A DNA stretch of 64,000 bases, taken from Girardinichthys multiradiatus (taxonomy: Eukaryota > Chordata > Actinopteri > Cyprinodontiformes > Goodeidae). Location of the stretch: NCBI RefSeq assembly GCF_021462225.1, contig NC_061815.1, forward strand, positions 47,281,873-47,345,872, written 5' to 3'. Below the pieces are notes generated by a model, which worked only from the letters and a program-made list of their open reading frames with translations, made no database searches and was not told the DNA's origin. Shown here piece by piece: positions 31,807 through 45,140 of the stretch. Within the stretch, counting starts at the first letter, position 1. Every line of letters starts with the position of its first letter. The position numbers and the translations under genes were made by a program.

Positions 31807-32640
31807 AACTAATTATTTGTCTTTCTCTTCGTTTTGCGATGATTATAAGTATTTTAGGTTGTTTGAACCTGACAATAATCAGTCTGACAGAGGGAGGTAT
31901 CCCAATCCTTGTGGTTTGTAGTATAACAATGACCATCAGTGGGACACTTTGTGGGGTGTGGGTTGAAATACATTATGTCCCATGGTGCCATCAGAGACCC
32001 TCAAGCCATCCCAACACCCCCAGTCCCTGCCTGGCATAGGCCCTGTTGCATGGTGCTTCGCCCATACCTACAAGGTCTATCGTCCCATACCCCAAGACCC
32101 TACTGCTGTGTGGTGTTACATATGTGAGGGAGGAGGGGGTGGCCACAAAGGCACCAGCATGAAGCCCCCTTGAGAACAGTTGGTCAGTTGGCCCCCTCTT
32201 GTCCTGCCAGCTCCCATACTAGCCTAGTTCAGACCAATGTCAGACATCCAGCACAGATCCCCGAAAACACCACAAGGAAGTGCCTACGAAGCAGCCGGAT
32301 CCCCCAGCGGGAGCAGTCCAGGAGAACCTGGGCCAGCCATGAGAAGCGAGCCCACCTTTGGCCATCCAGGACCCAGAGATCTGCCAGTGTGAGATTAGGA
32401 CTTCTGGACAGAAAGATTAGATGAGGTCTGGTGCTTGGGTTGCTGATAAATTATACATTTTGTTTATTATAAATCCAATGATTTGACAAAAGGCACGTAA
32501 ATACTAAGGGACGGTTGAGTGACAAGAAAAAAAAGCTCTTAGAAAAAATTCTGTGGTTGTGTGTGAATGTATTTTTGGGTCGTATATGTTATAATCCCTG
32601 GATGTTATGGTTTTTATTTGTGTGTTGACCAACTCTGAGT
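31807..32640. other. Unassigned stretch after the ERV relic
   Basis: 31960-32420 is C-rich with several open frames of 60-84 codons, none carrying a known motif. It is probably repeat-derived and resembles in composition the block at 26520-26729. Confidence 0.35.
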
Positions 32641-33030
32641 TCTTTATAATTGTTTAACAGGACTTACCAAATTCAGTTCCTTCCTTTGTATTTGGTTTCC
32701 TAGGTTATTCTTGTGGTCTGCTTTTGTGCATTTGAATTCATTTTTCTTATTCAAGTGTTAGCATACTTTCCCTTGCTTTGTAGTTTATTGTGTCTAGTTC
32801 GACTTCCTTTGTATTATTCACCTTCTCCCAGTCTGCCTGTTTGCTCTCCTCCACAGCTGAGGAGGTTCAATGTCATTCTCCACTCCTTCCTCAGTATTTA
32901 AGCTCAGTGGTTTTCATTGTTTTTGCTGGTTCCTCCTGTTACTCTGTCCATGCTCCATGTCCTGTTAGTCTTGTTCCAGTTCTTTATGTTTTCTGTGTAT
33001 TTACTGAATACTTCACCAAGCTCATTCCAA
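32641..33030 (+). repeat. Repeat family R2, copy 2
   Basis: Contains TCAGTATTTAAGCTCAGTGG (32891-32910), TTTGCTGGTTCCTCCTGTTA and CTCTGTCCATGCTCCATG. It aligns by eye with 43360-43780 and 14690-15000. Confidence 0.5.
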
Positions 33031-34110
33031 ATTTCATCTTTGCATTTTGGTCCTACTCACATCCTTCAAACCACGACAGAATATTTCAGTTAAGTCGCAG
33101 ATTTTATTTCATTTAAGATGGATTTATTATTTAAGGTTGTCTGGTTGGAGTTCTTAATAATTATACACGTATTTGGTTTCAACATTTCTAAATAAAAATG
33201 CTTATTTATTGTTAATTTGCATGTGAAGTCATACATGCATTAATGTTATTGCAAAAAAAGCAACTTTTTCAGAGCTTAATTTTTTTAAAGCTGAGGCACA
33301 CTTTTAAATAATGCAAAATGATCATAGAAGGCCATACAATAGTAAACATTGTGTAAAATCTTGAGAAGCAGCAGAAAGCAACACAAAAGGCTGTGAACTT
33401 CTACATGGGCTTCAGTCTCTTAAACATTCTGTTATCATATTTGTCCATTTAATAGGACCCTGAACAAACAGGCTTGTTTTTAATCATTGCTGAGGGTAAA
33501 ATATTAACCCATCAGTGCACACTGTAGCAGATTAGTTATTGTGTCCTTTGTAGTGCATTAGAGAAAATAATGAAGAACTATTCATTCAATTTGCAGTAAT
33601 GTCCATTATTTAATCAGTAACTCAAGTATACAGTGAAAAATCATAAAACCAAAACATAAAGCATTTTTAAATTAGGTTGTTTGTGGTGGGGGGATTAAAT
33701 TTCTGACCCAAACAGAAGATATTTAAAACAGGAAATTAAATTTTGCATTTACACCTTGTAGACCATTTCACCCTAAAATCATGCTTAACCCTGGATGTAG
33801 AAAATAATTTGTTCCAGATGTCCTGTTTAAGCAAACATTCAAACTTTAATTAATAAGATTTGGAATTTCCTGTATAATGTCCCATTACACAGTTATGTAG
33901 GTCCCATAGTCAGTAGGTGATCTACATAAATATTTTATTAGAAAGAAATCTTGCTTGTAAATATAGAGGAATTACTTTCTGTAGAGAAACATTTACAAAC
34001 ATACTTCAAACTGAGTTTTTCTTATTAAAAAAAATCAATCAAGTAATATGCTTTGAAGTTCTACAAAATTAACAACAACATTTTAACAAGAGTTCGGAGC
34101 AACATATTTG
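33031..34110. other. Unassigned stretch
   Basis: AT-rich, with no recognisable gene or transposon. Confidence 0.45.
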
Positions 34111-35142
34111 AAGTGCCTTGCTAAAGTGTGCATAGTCTTCACATTTTTCTACTTTTTGCCACATTACACGACGACTGGTAGCAACAGAGCTGCAGTTGAC
34201 ATCGATGTAGTAAGAAAGTTCAGAGGAAGATCTTTCACTGGGAAGTTTGTTGATGTATGAGAAGAATGAGAACATGGGGGGCTTGACCTTACCAACAAGA
34301 TTGATCATCAGATAAAGGATCCTGCAACTCCTTAAATCCCCAGCAGACTGATGATGAAAATACAGACAGGTGTGTAGTCTGCAGCAGTCCTGCCAATCCC
34401 CCAGACCAGGGATGTTCTGTTCAAAAAGAAGACTCGCATACAAAAAAACACACTCACGCACCAGGATCATGACAATGCCCCCGCTACCATGAAACATGGT
34501 GGTAGAAGCATCATGCTGTGGGGATGCTTTTAAGGAAATCTGTCAGAGTTGATGGGAATATATTTGGAGCAATATACAGGGTAATCCTGTAAAAAAAACT
34601 TGTTAGAGGCTGGAAATGACTTGAGACTGCAACACCAACCCTAAACAAACAACCAGAGCTAAAATGGAAACATTTCAAACAACGCATATTCATGTGGTTA
34701 AATAGCCCAGTCAAAGTCTGGACCTAAATCCAACTAGGACTTGAGGCAAGACTTGAAACTTTATGTTCTCAGACACTCTTTAAACTGTCTGACCTAAAAA
34801 AAAAAAAAAACATTGCAAAGTAGAAAGAAAAGAATAGCAAAAAGTGCAGAAAATTGTCTCTAGATGTGTAAAGTTGGTAGATATTTACCCCCAAAGCTGT
34901 GCCGTCTAACTGCCGTAAAAGATGGTTGTTCAAAGTGTTAACTGAGAGCATACTGAATACAAATACATGCCAGACTCTTCAGATTTTTTTTAGTAAAACA
35001 TTTTGAAAATAATGCTTATCTTTTCCTCTACTTCACAATATGTTCTACCTTATGTGGTTCTATCACATAAAATTCAATTAAAATATTGTTGTAATATAAC
35101 AAAAAAAAAGAAAAAGTTGGAGAGGTCGATTACAAGGCACTG
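34111..35142 (+). mobile_element. Degenerate Tc1-like element, family T3
   Basis: The ends are AAGTGCCTTGCTAAAG (34111) and ...TACAAGGCACTG (35142), the decayed terminal repeats (CAGTGCCTTG-type). Inside, plus-strand transposase DNA is readable in pieces: ACCATGAAACATGGTGGTAG (34488-34507), CATCATGCTGTGGGGATGCT (34510-34529), and CCCAGTCAAAGTCTGGACCT (34707-34726) before the lost third catalytic region. About 270 bp at 34172-34440 fit no part of the transposase and look inserted. Stops are frequent. Confidence 0.75.
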
Positions 35143-38100
35143 CACATCAACACGTAAAACACAAATTGAAATATCAGCATGTATTAGAATATTATTTAAA
35201 CTCCTTCTGAAATTAGCCTTGAGATGGCACCAGCTGGCTGCCACATTTAATAATGTGTTCAGTGAGAACTAAATAAAAACCATCCCAGGTTTTATTAAGA
35301 CCTGCCACAGCTCAGTCACACTGTTTGCAGGATGGCATTCCACTGATCAAAGTTGATGTTACCGCTACTATAGCTTGGAGCTTCAGTGCCACTGGAAACC
35401 TTATCAAAAGGTGGTTCTTAAAGTTGTTTGCGGAAACCCTTTTTCCACTTTTATACCCAATCTAAAGCCACTGTTGACATTTGTGCTTTGGCTAAAAAGA
35501 TCTACAAAATTGAAGGTTCTCATGTATCTGTGGAAGCTCAATATTCTTATTATATATTCTTTCATTAGTTATCTAATGTAAATGATGGAAGATGTACGTT
35601 AGCATGCAGCCAACGACCAGCAGAATATTAAACTTCATCGATCTCATAAATGACCAAACCAGACCTCCTTTTTCGTCCTACAGGCTGCATTTGGAGTTAA
35701 AGAGTTTTAATGAATAAGTAGGTGAAAGGAATAGAGACAATAAAGTGGTGTGAGGTACGTAGGTATTGTGCTAAGGAAAGAAATATGGAAAAACAGATGG
35801 CAGTGACTTTTATCAAGACAATGGAAATGCTTGTGGTGAAGACTTCAAGAAGAAAGAGGAAGTCAAGGTGAAGGATTGGAGCTGAGTAAGGTGATCTACA
35901 TGGACCAAATGCTATAGAGTAGACAGTTTGACAGGGATAGACTGAAAAGAGGTTTGTGGGAAGAATTTAGCTCAGCAGCATCTGATAGTGGCCTGTGGCG
36001 TTACTTTGGAAATAATGAGGAGGAAGTGAGTGAAGGCAAACACAAGGGTTAAAAGTTGAAAGTTTATGAAGAGAGAATACTGCTCAGGGTTCATGGAGGG
36101 GTAGAGAATGCTCAAAATGCTAGAGTCATTAGGTCTATCCTCAGAGGAAATTTGGTATTTTGCATTTTATGCTGCTGGAAAGCAACCAGGTTGCAAGTTT
36201 AGTTTCATAATGCAAAACAAAGAAGCAGGAGCAAAAATGAATGTATTGAAAATTATATTTAGACTTAATTCATCAACTCAATAAATGTTTAAAACAATAA
36301 GCCTAAAAACAAACAATAAAACAGAACTTTAAGTGTCAGTAAAAGATCCAGCAATGTGTGAAAAGAACACCGTTCTGGTCTATAACTTAAAAAATATGTT
36401 TAGACATGCTGAATGTGAGCGTTTTTCTGGGCTGGTGGGAAAAGTTGCTCCATGTGCAAGTGGCTTCACGAAGGGCATCCATGGTCTCGAGCTGATGTCT
36501 GAAGCAGCGTGGTCCTGTTGTCCGGAAAGACCTGGTCATAACTGTACAGACGAGGACACCCAGTCAAGCGAGACGCACGCTACAACATCTCCACACAGCC
36601 AGATACAGTTTGACATTCCTAGTATATTTATTTGCATTGAGGATCTGCCTGTGTTTTTATAGACATCTTATCAGATCCTCCATCTGGTGAAATGGTTTGT
36701 GGTCTTAAACTTGACGTTTTTGTCCAACCCTTCTGGATTTGTTCTGAAATTAAAGAAACTATTACTCAGCCCCACCAGCAAGAGGTCTTGCTTGTGAAGC
36801 TCAACAATCCTTCCACGTTAAATAATGGAAAGTCTTTTGCCCTTTCCATCTGGGGGTCATGAAAGTGTATAAGCTTGACACAAAATCACATGAAATCACA
36901 TGAAAGCCAAGTTTATGTGCAGATTTGGACTTTTTATGGCAATAGCTAACATTTGATAATCTGATAAACATACGTTATAAAGAGGACCATGAGGAGTGGT
37001 TTATTGTCTTTATGTCTTTAGAGAGAATATCAACTATTACTGTAGATACAGGTGGCTCAGGCAGGAGTGTAGCACAAAGTTCTGGGCCCTATTTATAAAT
37101 CATCTTGGTGGGCTGCCCACCTGATCAATATCGCTCATGCAAATTATTTCCATGGTATAAGACAAGGATAATAGATATTATCTACGCTTCATCTTCATAT
37201 TGAGAAAATGCCTAATTGCCAATATTGTTCAGCTGTTCACAGTTTTTCTCTACTTCTTCTTTCTTCTCCTCATTCTCCTTTCAGCTTCCAGAGCAACATT
37301 CACCTCTCCTCTTTTCACTTACATCACCTTTCTCATCCATCTCTGTCTCTCTTACAGGGAGGACAGACCCCATACAAGCAAAATGGCTACCGCATTAGCT
37401 TAACTTGCAATAAAAAGCCACATGTTCTAAGTGTTGCTACAGATGACTGCTTGTAAAATTAATAACTTAACTGTCAACATGAGCTCATCTTATCTCACAT
37501 CCTCAGTGCTGCCATCTGGACATGATGAAAGACCTGCTGCTGAGTCTGTGTCTAATACTGAGGGCCATGTGCTTCATGATGGGAAGATTTGCTAATACTG
37601 ATATATTTCAATGTTACAGTGAAAACATGGCTCTTTTCATTGTATGCCAGGCATTAAGCCATTTGCAAGGATATATCTACATATATCTACAAAGAGCCAA
37701 GTTTTCTGCTCTTATTCCTTGCATGCAGGGTAACCTTTCTATATGGCACTTGCTGTCAGAATCCGTGGTGTGTCTGCCTGCAGCTACCCATTTTACCGCC
37801 AGGTGCCGTTGCCAGGAGGTGCTGGAGAAGGGACAGGTGCAACTCATCAGGCTTATCAACTGGGCAGTATATGAAGAGGCCGCGCCTGCACTTCGTTGCC
37901 TGAGCTTTTTGCCCTTGCGGTACAGCTATTGGCCTCCCCTGAAATCTACTCTCGTAGTTTGAAAGTTATTTCTGAAATTTTCTGTAAAGTTGCACTGATT
38001 TTGCCTGTCCTGACACTTCCAGGTGCCTTACCTCTGGATCCGACGGAGTTGACCAGAGATTTAAAGAATTGGTCTGAACCGAGTCCCAAATTGAACCTTC

Positions 38101-38285
38101 AGGGTGACTCTTCGGTGAGCCACCAGCGAAGTGAATCCTGTCCGCCCTCCCAGCACCTTCTGTCGGCCCCGTCTCAACGAACGCGGCGGTCTAACTTTCT
38201 GCCTTCATTCTGATACAACTGCCACTGATCATAGCTCAAACTGTGTGTTTTGGTTCAGTCATGTAGCTCAAAGAAATTAGTAAGC
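35143..38285. other. Unassigned stretch
   Basis: No supported gene. 37315-37358 has a polypyrimidine tract ending TCTCTTACAG that looks like a splice acceptor, followed by 33 open codons, but with no recognisable protein. 37720-38230 is richer in G+C and CpG with a 146-codon ORF (37522-37962) lacking any motif. It may be the end of an unclassified repeat. Confidence 0.35.
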
Positions 38286-38288
38286 ATT

Positions 38289-38319
<31 letters not shown>
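38286..38319. repeat. (TTTC)n microsatellite
   Basis: About eight TTTC units in a row. Confidence 0.9.
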
Positions 38320-41159
38320 CCATTCTAGACCTTTTGAAAGGGGTAATGGGGGATCAGAGAACATCTGTCCGTATTAATAGTGGAAAATTCAGCCGCTTTG
38401 GCCAAAATAAATTTTCTTATAACAATAATTAATTTCAAATAAGAATAGCGAAACAAAAAACTATGTTACCATGAAAAACCCTCTTTGTTCCAGGTTTTTG
38501 ACGGAAATGGGTCCTGGGTAAATGATACCTTAACTGCCAATCAGGATACACTTTCTGGTTTGCAGGGTAAACAAAGTGCAATTCAGTGATATACCATTTG
38601 AATCAATGTGACAAGACGATGCCAAGCAATGACACTTTGTAGTAACCTTTCCCAAACAGGTCCAACAATTCTAGTGCACTTTTATAAAACCTCAGAATGA
38701 ACAAAAACACTGAGGCCAACTGCAAACTAGCCCAGTATCGCTTCTGAAAGTTAACTGTAATGACCGTGAGGTAGCTCAGCTGAGCTGAGTGTATTGTTCA
38801 TAGGGCCTGAGACATGGATAAACACAAATCAAAATAAATATAAAATATTGGAAGATGCATTGAAATCCCTGTTCTCAGTAAGACTGCAAGGCTGGGTATC
38901 TTTAAGAAAGGGGATAACATTTGTAACTGCATTCCAATGTGCAGAGCTGTTCCAAAAATGGTGGTTCACCACTTTTGGAGCTTCTGGCCCAGAACAAGTG
39001 TGAAGCTGAGTCAGGTAAAGCTGGGTTACAGGTTTACCTACACATTCACAGCATGTTGCTTTCTTAAATATGTAATAGGGTTTGTTGTGCTAATTTATCG
39101 TTAGCTGGTGTGTTGTTAGCTCAGATCACAGCTCAGCTCCTTGATTAATGTCAAGATGTTGTAGCATAATTCATATTTAAATGTTTTTATGGCAGAAACT
39201 TTCATGCTTATGTGTATTTAATAATGGCTGAACACACATTATACATACATGCATCAACATAGATATTTTTGACTTCCAAAAGAGATTGGAATAATATACT
39301 TTTGTTTGTGACTGTCTACATAGCAGTACCTGTGAATCCAGCAGGAGAAATTATTTGAGCTTGAAGCCCAGATAGGTAATGGAAGTGATCGTGACTGCCA
39401 CCATAAATCAGCCAGCACAGCAGTTAGTCGCCACTGAGACTCTGGACGCAGGCTTATGAAGAGACATTTCTAACCAAGACATCACACATATTTCCGAATC
39501 CTGCTTTCCTACTTAAAGGCTGCCAAGAAATTTAACAGGTGCTGCTCCTCCCTCAAATGCTGTTTTATCACCTACACCTGAAGGAAGACACTAGGTTATC
39601 GATATCCTCTGCACATGTTTCTTTCAGTAAATATAACATTGGGAATGCCAGAAATATTACACCATTCTTGCTGTGAGACACACCATTATACAGTAATGCT
39701 CACTGATAAATATTGAATGATTTTAGATATATAGGTCACACCATGAGCCTGGAAACATTAATCCACCTGCCTGATCTTACATAAATCTCCCTTAGCAGCC
39801 ACAAGAACCCTCTCTTCAAAGAAGTGGCCTCCTTAAGCTGTTGGATACCACAGGGAGAAAAGCAAACAGATGGAACTGAAGTTTGTTTCTATGCAATATT
39901 TGGATAATAATTGTGTTACTGATTGTTTTTATGTTTGTAAACTACACCTGTGTCCATAATAAAACAGCACAAACTTCTAGCAGACAGTGCAACCAGTCAA
40001 TACAATAAAAATGATCCACTGGATAGGTAGCAGTTATTGAAACAGTTATATAGTCATCTAAAAAATAATGTCACACATATTAAACCTTGTCGTGCTTGTT
40101 GAGCCACCCCTCAGTAGCCTTCACAGTATGGTGGTGCACATTGTCCTGCTGAGGGGCTACTGTTGCCATGCCACCACTGACTTCATCTGTTACTTTCAAT
40201 GTTGTAACCTCTCAGTCTGTATCTAATATTCAACACGGGGTCTTTGATGAACAAAACTCCCTTTTCCCATAATGCTTCTCTCCAGTTCTTAATTTCCCTG
40301 AGTCTCTTCGTCTTCTTTCTTTCTAATCTTTAAAATCATCTTTTTAATCTGACTTGTTTGGGGTTACATGCATTAATCAAACTAAGTGGTTTTTCTTTTG
40401 AGATTTACAACAAAAACAACTGGATACAAAAATGAACAAGACAATAATAATTAATTACAGCTATTTTCAAAGAAATTATGTTAAATCAACCTAGTAGTTA
40501 GATTGTAGGCATGTGTCGTGCTTTCTTTACAGCGAAGCTCTTGAGAGGTGGCTAGGTTTAAGTGACTGACTTTGAAGTCAATCACAAATACTTGAAGACG
40601 TATTTGTGAATAAACCGAGCTCAAACACAAAGAAAAGATTAAACTTGTAGCATCAGACTGTAACTATGTTAATGCAAACATTAAACAATGAAGGCTAGTT
40701 TTTGCACCTTTACAAAGTACACTTGCAATTTCCTGTAAATCTTACATTTTAATTTAACATCTTTTGATTTATCTATGATGAAATCGTCAATTTCAATGTA
40801 ATATTATCTCACTCTCAATAAACAAAAATTCCTATCTATGGCCTGTTTTAAAATTCAAGTACTCTTGGGAGGCCCCTGATGGCTTGAGGACCATTTGCAG
40901 TTTCATAGTTCACTTCTGCCTTGGGCCGGCTCTGGCTGTGAAGTTGAAAAGTGAAAACACTAGTTAATGGCTGGTTTACAGCCTGGATTAGGAAGGTTGT
41001 CGTGTTTTTAAGGGCCCTGTCTGGCATTTATATTAAATGTCTAAGGACATATGTAATGCCATATTGTTAATAATGTCACAACTTTATAGTGTCCCACAGA
41101 GTAAACATCTGGTGGTAAACATTGAGTTTTATAGTGAGGACTGATATCTTTAAGCAGGA
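38320..41159. other. Unassigned stretch
   Basis: AT-rich. A small antisense Tc1-like trace at about 40120-40185 (CATTGTCCTGCTGAGG... GTTGCCATG) is too short and diverged to annotate separately. Confidence 0.4.
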
Positions 41160-41211
41160 GTTATGAGGGTGGAAATATATATATATATATATATATTTCC
41201 ACCCTCATAAC
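41160..41211. repeat. Perfect 52-bp palindrome with AT core
   Basis: GTTATGAGGGTGGAAA, an (AT) core, then TTTCCACCCTCATAAC. The two 26-nt halves are exact reverse complements, so the strand can extrude a full hairpin or cruciform. Confidence 0.95.
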
Positions 41212-41231
41212 CCTCATAACCCTAACCCTAT
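41201..41231. repeat. Telomere-like CCCTAA-related tandem units
   Basis: ACCCTCATA ACCCTCATA ACCCTA ACCCTA: two 9-bp units followed by two canonical CCCTAA-type units, overlapping the right arm of the palindrome. Confidence 0.7.
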
Positions 41232-42339
41232 GACAAAAATAAGTCAAACAGTTATAATTAATTTTAGAACTATTAGAAAATTTGCTTGTGGACATGCAAA
41301 TTAGGATATTTACATGTGCTGTATACAAAGATATTTTGTTATATACCGTCTGATTGTTTTGAACCTTGTTTTGGATCTGTTAGTATTGCAAAAGCTATCT
41401 GCTATCTCTATTTGCTAAATGCCAAAATAATGTGCTGGAATTAAAAAACAAATCATGAACAAAATAATGTTTCTTCAACTTCAGAAGTTTGTGTGGGCCA
41501 AAAAAACTTTAGAAAACGTGAGTATTTCACCATATGTTTGCTGAACAGACACAAAATATAGATTATGCTATCGCCAACCAAGGTTCTAGCATCTTTGACT
41601 TTTTAGGGAAAAGAAATAAATCTCATGCTGTACCTTATATTTGCACTACAAAATCTAAAAAAGGCCCCATTCTGTATCTTCAGAGTTCATAATATATGGA
41701 GTACAGACCCTTCAGAAAATTTTATTAAAAGGACATAGAAGATTAAAAAGTAACAGAGCAGGCCTTCTCTTCATTACATATCTGTGATGAGATATTTGAC
41801 TGACAATTGTAATTCTACTGAACACCATGTTGACACACAAATAAAAAAGAGAATTAAAATAAAAATCCTTGTTAAGTGAATTATGTATTTTTTTGCTTGT
41901 GAAGATCCTGTTTCAGATTGACATTTTGTCAAAATGCAAATTGCATATATAATAATATAATTAATAAAAAGGAGTTTGCATGATTATGCATCATTTCCTA
42001 AAAATCTGCCTCCCTGAGAGAAAATCTGCTTCTCTGAGTGAAATAAATTATAAAAGAACAATAACTTTCTGGAGATGTTTGTTTTGGTGAAGTGCAGCTG
42101 CAACCTCTTTTCTTCTACAAAGGTTCAGCACAACTCTGCTGGTAGTAGCATGTGATGAGTACAGAAACACTTCAGCAAAGTAGTTAAGCTTAGATAAATG
42201 AGTGAACAGCCAAGAAAAAAACACTCTCAAAATTCAGGAAATTGAATTTAATCACTTATGACTTGAATAATTTAAGCAGGAAATTGTTGGTTTCTCTGAA
42301 CTAGACGGTTTGTGTGCTTAGCAAAAAAGTATGGAAGTA
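41232..42339. other. Unassigned stretch
   Basis: AT-rich, with no recognisable gene or transposon. Confidence 0.45.
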
Positions 42340-42765
42340 TTGCCTTGCAGTATTAGTTATACCACTTTAACTAGTTTACATTTTTCCATGTTACAACCAC
42401 AAACCTTCATGTATTTTATGGAATTTTGTTCTATTGAACAACACATAGCACATAATGGTGATATGTAATGAAAAGGATATGTAGTTTTTACATTTGTTAG
42501 AAGACTAAAGATCTGAACATTGCTGCATTCAGTCAATTAAACCTCTGAGTAGATACATATTTTGCATGTCCTTACTAGTTTTGCAAAGAATTTGAGATAT
42601 TTCCCAATTCTTCTCTGCAAAATAGCTTCATCTCAGTCATTCTGGATGAAGAGCATATGTATACAAGTAATGGCACAGATTCTTAATTGGATTTACTAAT
42701 TTTATTTAGGGGTATCAGCATAAAGAGGTGTGAATACAAATACACATTACACTTTTATTTGTAAA
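42340..42765 (-). mobile_element. Degenerate Tc1-like relic, family T3, antisense
   Basis: ACAACCACAAACCTTCATGT (42395-42414), CCCAATTCTTCTCTGCAAAATAG (42604-42626, split across the transposase C-terminus) and CAGATTCTTAATTGGATTTA (42676-42695) are the complement of the C-terminal half and terminal region of the family seen at 34111-35142. The region 5' of the third catalytic residue is absent. Confidence 0.65.
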
Positions 42766-43359
42766 ATAAATTAAAATAAAACAAAGCATTCTGTTGGTCC
42801 TTTACACCTTACTCAACCATTTTAAACACTAGCTGCACATGAACCAGGTGTCATACCCAGCCATTGACTGAGTTTGTGTTTGTGTTTTTGTTTATTTCTC
42901 CTGGTCTGGTCCTTAGTTTAGCCTTAGTTCTGTGTTTTTGTCTTGAGACTGGAGAGATCCTATGTGATGCTGCACAGGTGAGACAGAAACAATTAGGCGA
43001 AGGCCCATGTGGGCTAAATGACACTGACTCCTCAAGTCTTGGCTTGAATGACTTGGTGATGAAATGTAAACACTAACTATACACAGACATGGCATGGCAG
43101 AAACATGTATCATGGCAAGATGCAGTCATTTTTAAAACAAAATCTAAGCACAAAAGCTAAGCTAAGAAGTGGGTGTAACAGGACAGTACAAAACAGCCGT
43201 CCTAAAAATATCTGACTTTGTTTGGATAAGACATAAAGTTTAAGCAACGTTTGTAGTCATAAAAACAGGATTTGATATGATGATGTTACTCCAATATTGT
43301 AATTCTGCTGTTTCATGAACTAAGGAATTGAAGAGCAAAAATATTGTAGGTGCCATGAT
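42766..43359. other. Unassigned stretch
   Basis: No recognisable gene or transposon. Confidence 0.45.
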
Positions 43360-43785
43360 CTGGTTGTGTCAGGTGTTTTGAGTTTCATTTCTAGTCTAGC
43401 TACTTATTTCCTACACCCTTCTTGTACATTTAGATATCTCTGCTAGATTCTTTCCAGTGTTTATGTTCAGCTCCCGAGTTCATTCTCTCCCCTCCCTCAG
43501 CTGTCTCCTACTTCATTGGTTTTGGCTGCTACTCATTCCCTTCTGATTAATCTCACCTGCTTGTCATGTCTTTTTTCACTCTTTCCCAGTATTTAAACTG
43601 TTGGTTGTCATTGCTCTCTGCTGGTTTGTACTGTGACTCTGTCTCATGCTCTATTGCCTCTGTTGTTTTGCTCCATGTTTGACTACTTCTGTTCCTGCAA
43701 GTGTTTTTTTTTTTATGTTTTTGGCTTTATTATTATATCTTTTTACTCACCATGCTGCTCCCTAGTTCCAGTCTGCATTGTGGCC
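43360..43785 (+). repeat. Repeat family R2, copy 3
   Basis: Contains CCCCTCCCTCAGCTGTCTCC (43490-43509), CCCAGTATTTAAACTGTTGG (43587-43606) and TTGTCATTGCTCTCTGCTGG. It is homologous by eye to the copies at 14690 and 32641 and in the same orientation. Confidence 0.5.
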
Positions 43786-44142
43786 CAGCTCCAACCTCCA
43801 CAAAAATAAAGAGGAAAATTGTAGTTTTTTTTTAAATTGCAGATATCTGAAGTCAACCAATAAACACATTTAATACATGGTCACAAAGAGGACAGTAAAA
43901 CCTTTAGTTACAATAATTCTTCTTTTTAAATGACAAATGCCTGTTGCTGCACTCCCTTACTTTTTCATAACACAACTAATAGGAAAAAAAGTCATTTCTT
44001 TTCTGTCTATTTAACTTTTTTCTTCTTTTTTTAATGTGTCCTATCCAGCAGAGTAGCACTCACAATTGTTGTCTCAATGCCAAAAAGAAACAGTTTTACT
44101 TTCACAAGTGGAAAATTACAGCTTTTGTTATAATGCTCTGCT

Positions 44143-44144
<2 letters not shown>

Positions 44145-44198
<54 letters not shown>
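44145..44198. repeat. (AT)27 microsatellite
   Basis: A 54-bp uninterrupted AT run. Confidence 0.95.
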
Positions 44199-44201
<3 letters not shown>

Positions 44202-44639
44202 CCTAATTAAAAACTGCTTTGGGATTATTTCAATTTCATTGGACATAGAAATGGACATGAAAGGGATAGGTGGGGCAAAAATGTTAAAAGGGAGAGAAGG
44301 ACATAAGAATAGAGGAGAGAAGAAAGGATATGGAGAATTCAAGATAATACCCCAGACGACTGCTGTTACATCTGCAGAAAGAGAAAACCACAAGGACAGA
44401 ACAAATGCATTTGTGAGCATGCATAAAGCGTGTATAAAAGGTTTCTCTATAACAATATTCAATAGGGGGTGTGAGAAGCCACAGAGCTCCCCCAGGACTC
44501 AAGGTAGACACAGAGGAGACAGTCTCTAGCATAAGCATCACTTAGAGAGGTTTAAGTAGGTTACTGGTTAGTCATTCATCGTATCCTAGCTTGATCTGCA
44601 GTGCACCACATGGTCCAAGGGTTCCCTTAAGGCTAAATA

Positions 44640-45140
44640 CTGGGACCTCTTCACTTTGCCTTTCACACAACCTTATTGGGCCAGATTATCTGATCACATT
44701 GTACCAATATCTGCCATTCCCATCTTATAATCATGAATTCATGACTGTCTTTCTGGCATGATGACATGGATGTAAGCCCGTCACCTCCAACTAGTCCTTT
44801 CTTTAACTAAACAGCTTGTCTTTCCAGCAACACTGACCACACAACACAATATTGGCATCCAAACAGAATCCATATATTTTGCTCCATCAATGTTTACAAG
44901 AATCTTGTGCCATGATCAATGAACAACTCACCTCGCTTGATAGCGTAGCTTCACATGATTAAACTTAAGACAAATCCAGCTGTATATAACTCAGCAAACC
45001 ACCCTTCTTTTGGCGCAGTCAATGGTCATCTCCTGCCAGGACTACTGCAATCTACTCTTAACTGGTCTCACAGTCTGTACTGTGAAACGTCTTTTTAATA
45101 AGCCCAAAAAAGCACACATCACCCCAAATGCATAAACATA
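44640..45140 (+). mobile_element. L2-like LINE relic, RT C-terminal region
   Basis: Plus-strand frames read QDYCNLLLTGLTV (decayed SRLDYCNALLAGLP) near 45035-45075 and RLFNKPKKAHITP near 45088-45128, the typical 3' part of fish L2-type RT. Upstream text (44810-44990) aligns loosely with the preceding 'KNLGV' part. Stops and frameshifts interrupt it. Confidence 0.65.

Noticed and set aside
34069..34497. 142-codon minus-strand ORF inside the degenerate T3 element
   Set aside because: No motif; it spans T3 terminal repeat, unassigned filler and transposase antisense, so it is a chance frame.
37315..37456. Polypyrimidine tract plus TTACAG followed by an open stretch (GQTPYKQNGYRISL...) as a possible host exon
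   Set aside because: Only 33 codons with no recognisable domain, no clear partner exon, and no similarity that I can name to neighbours of RXFP1 such as TMEM144.
37522..37962. 146-codon plus-strand ORF
   Set aside because: Low-complexity hydrophobic start with no domain and no splice or promoter context; probably a chance frame in repeat-like DNA.
40080..40220. Possible further antisense Tc1 transposase relic
   Set aside because: Only short scattered matches, with no terminal repeat and no continuous alignment.
44031..44462. 143-codon minus-strand ORF containing a long Ile-Tyr repeat
   Set aside because: The repeat is simply the (AT)27 microsatellite translated; no independent evidence of coding.
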